Part shown: positions 1-5,909 of the stretch, one piece after another | Layout of the letters: each line of letters begins with the position of its first letter | How positions within the stretch are numbered: the first letter of the stretch is position 1 | NCBI GenBank assembly: GCA_945827765.1 | Contig: CALZPS010000106.1 | Coordinates: 1 to 5,956, forward strand | Direction: 5' to 3' | Length of the DNA: 5,956 nucleotides | DNA from: an uncultured Lachnospiraceae bacterium | GTDB lineage: Bacteria; Bacillota; Clostridia; Lachnospirales; Lachnospiraceae | Notes under the pieces: generated by a model | Databases searched by the model: none | What the model saw: only the letters and a program-made list of their open reading frames with translations | Told to the model about the DNA's origin: nothing | Made by a program: the position numbers and the translations under genes

Positions 1-35
1 TATCGTCGGCAGCGTCAGATGTGTATAAGAGACAG
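1..35 (+). other. Nextera Read 1 adapter with Tn5 mosaic end (non-genomic)
   Basis: Positions 3-35 match the 33-nt Nextera transposase Read 1 adapter exactly: TCGTCGGCAGCGTC followed by the 19-bp Tn5 mosaic end AGATGTGTATAAGAGACAG at 17-35. The two bases before it, TA, equal the last two bases of the i5 index that can be read at the other end. This stretch is library sequence left in the assembly and should be masked. Genome starts at 36. Any protein call running into it gains a false terminus. Confidence 0.98.
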
Positions 36-1068
36 CCTCTGCCCGGCATTTGTCCGCACGCAGCTCCTGTTCCAGAAACCGCATCCACTCATCCGGTGCC
101 GGGCGCTCCAGATACCTTTGTTCCTCACCGCTTGTGATTACCCTCGCATTCCCTGCGGTAGTAACCCCAAGCCTTTCGGCTCGCGCCCCGCTCTCTTCCA
201 ATATTTCTATCAACTTTTCCGCGTGGTCTGTCAAAAACAAAATGCACCCCGCCGATGTCATCTGGTATGGATTTAGTTGATAATATTCACATACTTCCAC
301 CGTCTCCTGACGTATCAGTATTTTCTTTAAATCAATTTCCATTCCGATACCGGCGGCCTCCGCCAGCTCCCAGAGAGCGGCAAAAATGCCGCCCGCAGCC
401 GCCTGCTGCATGGCAAAAATATGAAAGGCAGCTTTGCTTTGGTTTTGTGCCGTCTGTATTGTTTCATTCTGATTCAAATATCTTTCCAGACCATCCATTT
501 GACTCAAAAACGCCGGAACAAACCGCTTTTCCAGCTCGTTCCTATGCTCGCCTGCGATTCTCAGACTTCCTTCCAGACCTGCAAAACCGCACATCACGAT
601 TTCCAGTCCCGGTTTCGCATCCTGCATCCGGATCAAACACTGTGCCAGAGCCATGCCGCTCACCGTCACAGTCGTTATGGTACGCTCCACCGCCGGATTG
701 ACTTGTGCCTGAACCCCGGCAAGCTGCAGTCCGAATTCATCACAAAGGCTCTGCACACTGCCGACCATCATTCTGACATCTGTCTCCTCCGCCGATGGCG
801 GAAACAACACCTGCAAATCAACCTTTTCCGGCATCGCTCCCCGACAAGCCACATCATTGACCGCCTGGAAAACAGCATATTTCACCGCTGTCACCTGTTT
901 TGCGGCTGCTGTCGCATGTGCATGGATACGAATGTTGCCATCTCCTGTTCTTTCCACACCGCATCGCTCCCCGGGCACCGGAGGCAGTAGCTGCAGTTCT
1001 TCCTTTCTATGCAGTTGTTTTAAAACAGACCGCCGCCAGACCGTCTGTGACAGATTACCAACTTTCAT
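36..1068 (-). CDS. AIR synthase-related (PurM/HypE/ThiL-like) protein, 3' end missing, apparently catalytically degenerate
   Basis: The minus strand from ATG at 1068 reads 344 codons without a stop until the adapter at 35. The start is fixed: an in-frame TAG (1069-1071) touches the ATG, and AAGGA lies 5 nt upstream. The protein looks like the AIR-synthase-related family of Lachnospiraceae. An AIRS N-domain (about 25-140) keeps VNDVACRGAMP at 70-80. An AIRS C-domain (about 150-310) contains GLEGSLRIAGE (164-174), GGIFAALWELAEAAG (226-240) and IRQETVEVCEYYQLNPYQ (252-269). Family members are ATP-dependent enzymes such as PurM, HypE, ThiL and SelD. Here the expected GEDxA is GERCG (33-37), the GGHTEV-type loop is GVQAQV (118-123), and the HDxTEGG-type loop is QQAAAGG (221-227). 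Key acidic and polar residues are therefore gone. The length is already near that of HypE, so few residues are probably missing. Reading on into adapter adds the false tail [10 protein letters not shown]. Family assignment is fairly firm; no substrate can be named. Confidence 0.85.
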
Positions 1069-1173
1069 CTATTTCCTTTTATATGTTTCCTTTCCAATGG
1101 ATTATCTTTCCCTTTGGTTCTTTGCCGGGCGCGCCCGATTCCCGCTTCGCCGCCCACCAGATCCTTCCCGCAT

Positions 1174-1275
1174 TTAAATCAAATACGGAACCACCATCAT
1201 CAATACCATCGCCGCAATGATGATCAAAATCAAAACGGACACAAAGCGACGAAATTTTTTATCATACATTTTCAT
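1174..1275 (-). CDS. Small single-span membrane protein, 33 aa, hypothetical
   Basis: The ORF begins ATG AAA ATG TAT GAT and ends in TAA. GAGGG lies 5 nt before the ATG (1281-1285), a fair Shine-Dalgarno site; a second in-frame ATG is codon 3. The protein has a short basic N-terminus, MKMYDKKFRR, then an unbroken hydrophobic stretch (VSVLILIIIAAMVLMMVVPY, residues 12-31) long enough for one membrane helix. The positive-inside rule predicts a cytoplasmic N-terminus. It lies between the cysteine-synthase-family gene and the AIR-synthase-like gene, on the same strand, with gaps of 94 and 105 bases. I do not recognise a named family, and the function is unknown. Small size means chance cannot be excluded. 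The ribosome site, the sharp charge/hydrophobic organisation and the placement in a gap between two genes favour a real gene. Confidence 0.68.
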   Translation of the reverse strand: MKMYDKKFRRFVSVLILIIIAAMVLMMVVPYLI

Positions 1276-1339
1276 ATTTTCCCTCTTTTCAGTTTCAGGT
1301 ATGAGTTACTTCCAAAATAAGCCCGATATTATCTTTCGT

Positions 1340-1359
1340 GCCTGCATGAAAAAGCAGGC
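1340..1359 (-). repeat. Short inverted repeat after the cysteine-synthase-family gene
   Basis: GCCTGC and GCAGGC form a 6-bp perfect stem with an 8-nt loop, starting about 10 nt past the TAG of the upstream gene. On the transcribed strand no U-run follows it (the next bases are ACGAAAG), so it is not a convincing intrinsic terminator. It could protect an mRNA 3' end or attenuate transcription weakly. Confidence 0.4.
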
Positions 1360-1369
1360 CACAGTCCGT

Positions 1370-2296
1370 CTACTCAAACAACGGTGTGGAGAAATATCTC
1401 TCTGCCGTATCCGGCAGTACAGTCACCACTGTTTTGCCTTTTCCCAGCTTTTTCGCCAGCCTGAGCGCAGCCGCCACATTGGTGCCACTGGAAATCCCAC
1501 ACATCAATCCTTCCAGTCTCGCCAAATCCTTCGCCGTCTGCAGTGCTTCCTCGTCGGAGATGATAACGATATCCTCATAAATATTCTGGTTGAGCACCTT
1601 CGGAACCACACCGTCTCCGATTCCCATCTGGATATGTGTACCCACAGTTCCGCCCGCCAGGATTGCTGCATTTTCCGGCTCCACCGCCCAGATAACAATA
1701 TCCGGATTCTGCGCCTTCAAGGTCTCCCCAATGCCGGTAATCGTGCCGCCGGTACCAATTCCGGAACAGAATCCATGAATCGGTCCTGCCACCTGTTCCA
1801 ATATTTCCAGCCCCGTATGATGTCTGTGCACCATCGGATTGGCCTCATTTTCAAACTGCTGCGGAACAAAAACGCGCGGATTTTCTGCCGCCATAGATTG
1901 CGCCATCTTCATACACTCGTCGATACAATCACCGATATTCCCCGCATCATGCACCAAAAGCACCTCTGCCCCGTAATGCTCCACCAGATATCTGCGCTCT
2001 ACGCTGACCGAATCCGGCATAATAATCACCGTCTTATAGCCCTTCACCGCACCGACAAGTGCCAGCCCGATTCCCTGATTACCGCTGGTCGGCTCCACAA
2101 TGATGGAGTCATTTTTGAGGATTCCGTCTTCTTCGGCTTTACAGATCATATTGTACGCAGTTCTTGTTTTGATTGATCCTCCCACATTCAGCCCCTCAAA
2201 CTTGACCAGCACACGGGCCGCCTCCGGGTCATTTATTCGCTGTAACTCAATCATCGGCGTATGACCGATGGCATCTAATATATTCTGATAAATCAT
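1370..2296 (-). CDS. cysK: Cysteine synthase-family PLP enzyme (O-acetylserine sulfhydrylase-like)
   Basis: The 308-residue protein is full length for the fold-type II cysteine synthase family. O-acetylserine sulfhydrylases make cysteine from O-acetylserine and sulfide in the cytoplasm. Visible landmarks: IGHTPM near the N-terminus (10-15); the PLP lysine K43 in NVGGSIKTR (37-45); the carboxylate-binding loop TSGNQG (70-75); the phosphate-binding SGIGTGGT (178-185); GISSGTN (267-273); and PDTAERYFSTPLF at the C-terminus. Two motifs differ from textbook CysK: N-P-G-G-S-x-K-D-R reads N-V-G-G-S-I-K-T-R, and TSGNTG reads TSGNQG. The TSGNQG form occurs, as I recall, in a Firmicute subgroup annotated simply as cysteine synthase family, so the exact substrate is not assured. 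Alternatives are a cystathionine beta-synthase-like or diaminopropionate-synthase-like activity. The ATG is preceded by AAGGAG with a 10-nt spacer (2307-2312). A promoter-like site lies about 110 nt upstream, so the gene is probably expressed apart from the exporter operon. Confidence 0.88.
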   Translation of the reverse strand: MIYQNILDAIGHTPMIELQRINDPEAARVLVKFEGLNVGGSIKTRTAYNMICKAEEDGILKNDSIIVEPTSGNQGIGLALVGAVKGYKTVIIMPDSVSVERRYLVEHYGAEVLLVHDAGNIGDCIDECMKMAQSMAAENPRVFVPQQFENEANPMVHRHHTGLEILEQVAGPIHGFCSGIGTGGTITGIGETLKAQNPDIVIWAVEPENAAILAGGTVGTHIQMGIGDGVVPKVLNQNIYEDIVIISDEEALQTAKDLARLEGLMCGISSGTNVAAALRLAKKLGKGKTVVTVLPDTAERYFSTPLFE

Positions 2297-2317
2297 GGCT
2301 TAGTTTCTCCTTTTTAT

Positions 2318-2330
2318 GCGGCCATGCCGC
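2318..2330 (-). promoter_or_regulatory. Small GC-rich hairpin in the leader of the cysteine-synthase-family gene
   Basis: GCGGC and GCCGC, separated by ATG on the transcribed strand, form a 5-bp stem with a 3-nt loop, ending 5 nt before the AAGGAG ribosome site of the downstream gene. In this AT-rich leader the GC-rich stem stands out. It could influence ribosome access, but it does not cover the Shine-Dalgarno and no alternative pairing is evident. Confidence 0.3.
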
Positions 2331-2407
2331 TCATGTCATGCGCACAAAGCCGTAATATACTTATATATAGATATGCTTTTGCCCACATAATGCTTACGTA
2401 TTGCTTT

Positions 2408-2436
2408 ATTCTACCAAAAAAACGGCTGACTGTACA
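2408..2436 (-). promoter_or_regulatory. Putative sigma-A-type promoter for the cysteine-synthase-family gene
   Basis: On the minus strand TGTACA (2431-2436, 4 of 6 matches to TTGACA) and TAGAAT (2408-2413, 5 of 6 matches to TATAAT) are separated by exactly 17 bp, in a T-rich stretch just past the exporter terminator. Transcription would start near 2401, giving a leader of about 105 nt. That is too short for a T-box, and I see no SAM-riboswitch core. This is the best-placed candidate by pattern only. Confidence 0.5.
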
Positions 2437-2480
2437 GAAGATATTTTTACTTCTTTTATCAGTCTAATAAACCGTCTAAT

Positions 2481-2523
2481 AAAAAACCTCCCGCAGCCAC
2501 GATAAATATCGCCGCCGCGGGAG
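2481..2523 (-). terminator. Rho-independent terminator of the ABC exporter operon
   Basis: On the transcribed strand the arm CTCCCGCGGC pairs with GCTGCGGGAG (10 bp, one G-U). A second inner pairing, CGAT/ATCG, sits around an ATTT loop, and the run GGTTTTTTATT follows directly. It lies 40 nt past the permease stop codon. Just beyond the T-run come two direct copies of TTATTAGAC with a 12-bp period. This is the clearest transcription end in the window and separates the exporter from the genes to its left. Confidence 0.93.
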
Positions 2524-2563
2524 TCCTGTAAATCATACGTCTTCTCCGGCTATCTTTGTCTTT

Positions 2564-3820
2564 TTATTCATGTCTCAACGCATCGATCGGATTCATATTC
2601 GCCGCCTTCACAGACGGAACCATACCAAAAATGACACCTATCAATGTCGAGAATAGTACTGCCACTGCGATCGCCGGTCCGCTGATTGCCACGGGTGCCA
2701 TGGAAATACCGGAAATGATATACGCCATCACAATTCCCACGACAACTCCAAGCAGGCCTCCCATCAGTGTCAATACCGCAGCCTCAGTCAAAAACTGTAC
2801 CAAAATCTTTCTCTTCTTAGCACCCAGTGCTTTCTTCAAACCGATTTCACGGGTACGCTCCGTCACGGATACCAGCATGATATTCATGACGCCGATACCG
2901 CCCACCAGCAGGGAAATGCTGGCAATCCAAATCAACTGCTGATTGGTGGCATTACTCAGCTCCTGCAGCTGATTGGCCTGCTCCAACAAATCCTCGCCCT
3001 GATATTTAATCGTAGTATCTGATACTGTCAGATACGCATTGAGAATATCTGCCGCCTTTTCACCGGCTTGTGTCATATCATCTGTGCTCGTCGCCCGGAC
3101 TACCAGATTCTGTGGTTCGTCGAACCGATAGATGATCGGCCATGTTGCATCCGGCACACAGACGATTCCGCTGGAATAATTAGACATATATCGATAATAA
3201 TCTTCCAGAGAATTGATAACCGGCTGCGCAGTCGCTTTTTTTGTGATTACCCCGATAATCGTAAACGGCTCTCCCTTGATCTCTATTGTCTTTCCAATCG
3301 GGTCTGTCCCCGTAAATAAGTTGGAAGATGCCGTTTTGTCGATCAGTGCAACCTTGCGGATATTTGTATAATCTTTTTCCACAAACCCGCGTCCTCTGGT
3401 AATCTGATAACCATATACATCCAGATAGTGTGCATCCACTCCCAGGATCGTTCCTCCGGTCAGCGTCTGCACGCCGTTTGAAACCGCATCATATTCATTT
3501 CTTGTATAATACAAGGATGCCTCTTCTACCACATCCAGTGCTTCTATTTCTTCCCGTACTTCCTCCGAAATCAGCGGTACACCATCCGGCACGCTCTGAT
3601 AAGAAAGGTCTATCGGCCAATCCCCCTGATACAATTGGATATTTACCGCATTATTTCCGGAGCCTACCAGATTATGCTTAATCTGTTCATTTGTTCCTTT
3701 AATTGTAGATACAATAGAAATGATGGAGCCAATTCCAATGATGATACCCAACATTGTCAATATGGACCGCAGCTTGTGGTCCCAGATTCCCTGAAATGCC
3801 AGTCTTATATTTTCAAGCAT
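2564..3820 (-). CDS. MacB/YknZ-type ABC transporter permease (FtsX-like)
   Basis: The 418-residue protein is the membrane subunit of a MacB-type (type VII) ABC exporter. It has the family's four-helix layout: TM1 at about 19-40 after a short amphipathic N-terminus; a large extracytoplasmic MacB_PCD domain (about 42-293); then the FtsX domain with helices at about 296-318, 345-372 and 382-404. The signature LVSVTERTREIGLKKALGAK (316-335) joins TM2 to TM3. The C-terminus AANMNPIDALRHE is typical of the family. Unlike Gram-negative MacB, the ATPase is a separate protein encoded upstream, as in YknXYZ-like systems of Firmicutes. Such exporters move peptides, antibiotics or lipid-linked substrates by mechanotransmission; the substrate here is unknown. 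The ATG is preceded by an excellent AGGAGG (3828-3833, 7-nt spacer) that overlaps the adaptor's stop codon, so translation is probably coupled. The gene looks intact, and the ATPase and adaptor are its expected partners. Confidence 0.95.
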   Translation of the reverse strand: MLENIRLAFQGIWDHKLRSILTMLGIIIGIGSIISIVSTIKGTNEQIKHNLVGSGNNAVNIQLYQGDWPIDLSYQSVPDGVPLISEEVREEIEALDVVEEASLYYTRNEYDAVSNGVQTLTGGTILGVDAHYLDVYGYQITRGRGFVEKDYTNIRKVALIDKTASSNLFTGTDPIGKTIEIKGEPFTIIGVITKKATAQPVINSLEDYYRYMSNYSSGIVCVPDATWPIIYRFDEPQNLVVRATSTDDMTQAGEKAADILNAYLTVSDTTIKYQGEDLLEQANQLQELSNATNQQLIWIASISLLVGGIGVMNIMLVSVTERTREIGLKKALGAKKRKILVQFLTEAAVLTLMGGLLGVVVGIVMAYIISGISMAPVAISGPAIAVAVLFSTLIGVIFGMVPSVKAANMNPIDALRHE

Positions 3821-3827
3821 GAGACCA

Positions 3828-3833
3828 CCTCCT
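3828..3833 (-). promoter_or_regulatory. Ribosome binding site of the permease, overlapping the adaptor stop codon
   Basis: AGGAGG, extended to AGGAGGTGG, sits 7 nt before the permease ATG and shares two bases with the adaptor's TAG (3832-3834). Ribosomes finishing the adaptor stop on the permease's initiation site, which favours coupled, matched synthesis of the two subunits. Confidence 0.9.
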
Positions 3834-5514
3834 AATAATATTCATATAAGGAGTCTACGGATTTCGTTTTGGCTCCTTCTTTAACATTTTTGCCATATGG
3901 AAATGCAATTTCATCGTCCATCTCAAGACCGGAACGAATTTCCAGACTGCCATAAATGATTTTGCCTACTTCCACATACTGTTTCGCAAGACGCCCGTTT
4001 TCGCCCTTTTTATAAACGTAGTACTGATTTCCCTCTTCGCGTACAAATGCCTGATCGAGATATAATTCATCGGAATACTCTACATAACCCATGCCATCCA
4101 CCGACAACTGCACACTTTCACCGTTTCGTAAATCCGCATCGCCCTTAATGACTGCCGTAAACGGATAATAAGACACATTGGCTCCGTTTCCGTAATATCC
4201 GCTGATCGGGGTCATACTGACCGATGTAACGGTCGCCTCATACTGCATCCCGTTCTCCCACGAAGATACCATAATCGGAGTTCCCACCGGCAGGCGGTCA
4301 ATCGCTGTCTCTGATACCGTTCCGGTAATGTAAAATCCGTCCTCACCTACCACACTGATAAGCGGAAGTCCCTGCAGTCTGGCATTTTCTTCGTCAAGTA
4401 CGCTTTTCACCGTACCATCCACCGTGCTCGTCACTACACCGTTATTCACTTTTTGCTGTAATTGTTTCAGTTCCAGTTCTGACTGCCTTTTGTCCAGACT
4501 CAATGTTTTCAACTGCTCTTCCTTCTCACGGATTTCTCTCTGCAGCTCTTCATAAGTCGGTCCGACCGGATAATCCGGCACAATTGGTTCTTCCGGATTT
4601 TCAATCTGCGGACTTCTGCCATCTAATGTCCACGAGTAAAGAATTAACGTCGGATTCTGGGCATCATCAACCACCTCAAAGACATATACGGTCTGTGCCT
4701 CCAATGCGCCTGTCATAAAAGAAGCATCAATATTTGCCCCCGGTGCGCACAGAAACCGATACGGATGCTCTGCCGTTCCGTCTGCCGTGTCCTGATTGTA
4801 CGGCCGGGTATCTCCCGTAATCGCAGTGTATATCGTCTGCCCTCTTAGTTCTTCCGGAAACGCAGTTCCGATTGACGGTTGAGACGGATTTTCCGTGCTG
4901 CCGGAAGGATTTCCCTCGCCGCCGGAAGGATTTCCCTCGCCGCCGGAAGGATTTCCCTCGCCATCGGAAGGTTCGCCGTTTTCATTTGCCAAAGGCACCA
5001 CTCTTGTCACAGACATATTTGCATATATGATATCATACTGCTGCACAGCAGTAGATGCCGCTCCAACTTTGTTTCCGCTATATGACATTCTCTGGTTGGA
5101 AGAAACCGGTGTCGTCGCCCTTAGTTGCCTGATCTCCTCCTGAACAGACTGCATCTGCAGCCCCAGCCCGTCGATTTCCATCTGTTTCATTTCCAGTTCC
5201 AGGGCTGCCAGTGTCGTATCATAGGCAATAAGTGGGTCTCCTATCTTTACGGCAGCTCCTTCCTGCACAAATACCTGCGTAATCGTCAAAGAATCATCGT
5301 AGTAAATATCCTGATTCAAATTTGTCATCACATTGCCGTAATCGGAGATTTCACTGTTTCCTCCCCAGCCGCTCTGATTCATATCGCTGACCAGCGCAAC
5401 TTTTACTGCATCGCCCCCATTTTTCAGGGCGAAGGAAATGCCTGTTCCGCCCAGAGCAATGACCAGCACAATTGCCACGCCGGCAATCAGCCTTTTTTTA
5501 TTCTTCGCTTTCAA
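3832..5514 (-). CDS. HlyD/MacA-like membrane fusion (adaptor) protein with a large hairpin insertion
   Basis: The 560-residue protein is the adaptor of the exporter. Residues 1-7 are basic and 8-30 form a membrane anchor. A first half of a biotinyl-lipoyl domain ([23 protein letters not shown], 78-100) leads into a helix (about 101-133). The second helix (about 319-357, [19 protein letters not shown]...) runs into the second lipoyl half ([25 protein letters not shown], 358-382). A beta-barrel (about 396-475) and a membrane-proximal domain (about 480-550, with [23 protein letters not shown]) follow. Firmicute adaptors such as YknX are usually near 380 residues. The excess lies mainly between the two helices (about 134-318): a Gly/Pro/Ser repeat linker at 180-213, then an unrecognised, probably folded segment. 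The start is TTG, chosen because AGGAGG lies 9 nt upstream and the reading frame opens directly with the anchor; it overlaps the ATPase gene by 17 nt. It should link the permease to the cell surface or present substrate. Confidence 0.92.
   Translation of the reverse strand: MKAKNKKRLIAGVAIVLVIALGGTGISFALKNGGDAVKVALVSDMNQSGWGGNSEISDYGNVMTNLNQDIYYDDSLTITQVFVQEGAAVKIGDPLIAYDTTLAALELEMKQMEIDGLGLQMQSVQEEIRQLRATTPVSSNQRMSYSGNKVGAASTAVQQYDIIYANMSVTRVVPLANENGEPSDGEGNPSGGEGNPSGGEGNPSGSTENPSQPSIGTAFPEELRGQTIYTAITGDTRPYNQDTADGTAEHPYRFLCAPGANIDASFMTGALEAQTVYVFEVVDDAQNPTLILYSWTLDGRSPQIENPEEPIVPDYPVGPTYEELQREIREKEEQLKTLSLDKRQSELELKQLQQKVNNGVVTSTVDGTVKSVLDEENARLQGLPLISVVGEDGFYITGTVSETAIDRLPVGTPIMVSSWENGMQYEATVTSVSMTPISGYYGNGANVSYYPFTAVIKGDADLRNGESVQLSVDGMGYVEYSDELYLDQAFVREEGNQYYVYKKGENGRLAKQYVEVGKIIYGSLEIRSGLEMDDEIAFPYGKNVKEGAKTKSVDSLYEYY
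4883..4983 (-). repeat. 21-bp in-frame tandem repeat inside the adaptor gene
   Basis: Three exact 21-bp units lie head to tail at 4900-4920, 4921-4941 and 4942-4962. Diverged units flank them on both sides. The encoded heptapeptides read [35 protein letters not shown], a flexible Gly/Pro/Ser linker. Because the unit is a multiple of three, gain or loss of copies would keep the reading frame. Exact identity of the central units suggests recent expansion by slippage or unequal recombination, and copy number may vary between strains or be misassembled. Confidence 0.93.
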
Positions 5515-5909
5515 ACTGTGTTTCCTCCTCCCCTTCTGACTTCTCTATCGTGTTTGCCTCGTCTGCTGTATTAGCCTCTTCTGCCGTGTTTGCCGCATCT
5601 GCCGTGTTTGCCGCATCTGCAATATTGGTTTCATTTTCTTGAACTTCTTCTGCTGCATCGGCCTTTTCGCTCAAAACCCCGTCACGGATCAGCATAATAC
5701 GCTCCGCATGCGATGCGATCTCCGAATCATGAGTAATCATGATGACTGTCATGCCTTCCTGATTGAGCTGCTCAAATAATTCCATGACTTGTCTGCCCGA
5801 TGCAGAATCCAGTGCTCCGGTCGGCTCATCTGCCAGCAGGATATCCGGATTGGTGACAATTGCTCTGGCAATCGCCACTCTTTGTTTCTGTCCGCCGGAA
5901 AGCTGTGTC
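5498..5909 (-). CDS. MacB/LolD-type ABC transporter ATPase, 5' part missing, with repeat-rich acidic tail
   Basis: Only the last 136 complete codons are present; the beginning is lost at the contig end, where adapter starts at 5910. The fragment opens with [10 protein letters not shown] (ABC signature), followed by the Walker B and catalytic glutamate [12 protein letters not shown] (23-34 of the fragment), the D-loop at its end, and the switch histidine in ITHD (58-61). Walker A and the Q-loop must lie outside. [13 protein letters not shown] is typical of the ATPases that drive MacB/LolCDE/FtsX-type permeases, matching the permease two genes on. The normal domain ends near IRDGVLSEK (74-82). 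A tail of about 54 residues follows, with repeats of [12 protein letters not shown] and an acidic end, unusual for this family. The last 17 bases overlap the adaptor gene. A call starting MCIRDR is false: those residues are adapter-encoded. The protein energises the exporter in the cytoplasm. Confidence 0.93.
5524..5529 (-). promoter_or_regulatory. Ribosome binding site that sets the TTG start of the adaptor
   Basis: AGGAGG, within GGGGAGGAGG, lies inside the 3' end of the ATPase gene, 9 nt before TTG at 5514-5512. No ATG or GTG in this frame is better placed. The resulting protein begins with basic residues and a membrane anchor, as the family expects, which supports the TTG start. Confidence 0.8.
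5548..5626 (-). repeat. 18-bp in-frame tandem repeat in the ATPase tail
   Basis: Two exact 18-bp units (5582-5599 and 5600-5617) are flanked by diverged copies. They encode the hexapeptide series [24 protein letters not shown], preceded by NIADA. The unit is a multiple of three, so copy changes would keep the frame. Composition is Ala/Asn/Thr with acidic residues, so the tail is probably disordered or weakly helical and negatively charged. Confidence 0.88.

Noticed and set aside
19..990. Overlapping plus-strand ORFs in the first kilobase
   Set aside because: They are shadows of the AIR-synthase-like gene on the minus strand; the first even takes its start codon from adapter sequence (MCIRDS).
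1126..1137. Perfect 12-bp palindrome CGGGCGCGCCCG between the small ORF and the AIR-synthase-like gene
   Set aside because: It has no loop and no U-run on the transcribed strand, so it is not a terminator. It is too short to call an operator without comparison with relatives.
1290..1369. Possible separate promoter before the small membrane ORF (GATAAT on the minus strand)
   Set aside because: The -10-like hexamer is acceptable, but no recognisable -35 lies 16-18 bp upstream, so a call is not justified.
1217..2176. Long plus-strand ORF of 319 codons
   Set aside because: It lies almost wholly antisense to the cysteine-synthase-family gene, has no ribosome site, and its product is rich in His, Arg, Cys and Ser as expected from an antisense shadow. 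The minus-strand protein is a clear family member.
2297..2407. Possible T-box or SAM riboswitch controlling the cysteine-synthase-family gene
   Set aside because: The leader is only about 105 nt. I see no T-box sequence, no SAM-riboswitch core and no terminator/antiterminator pair in it.
2462..2482. Two direct copies of GTCTAATAA with a 12-bp period next to the terminator
   Set aside because: Only two 9-bp copies in AT-rich DNA. They are noted in the terminator entry but are not enough to call a repeat array, CRISPR or binding-site cluster.
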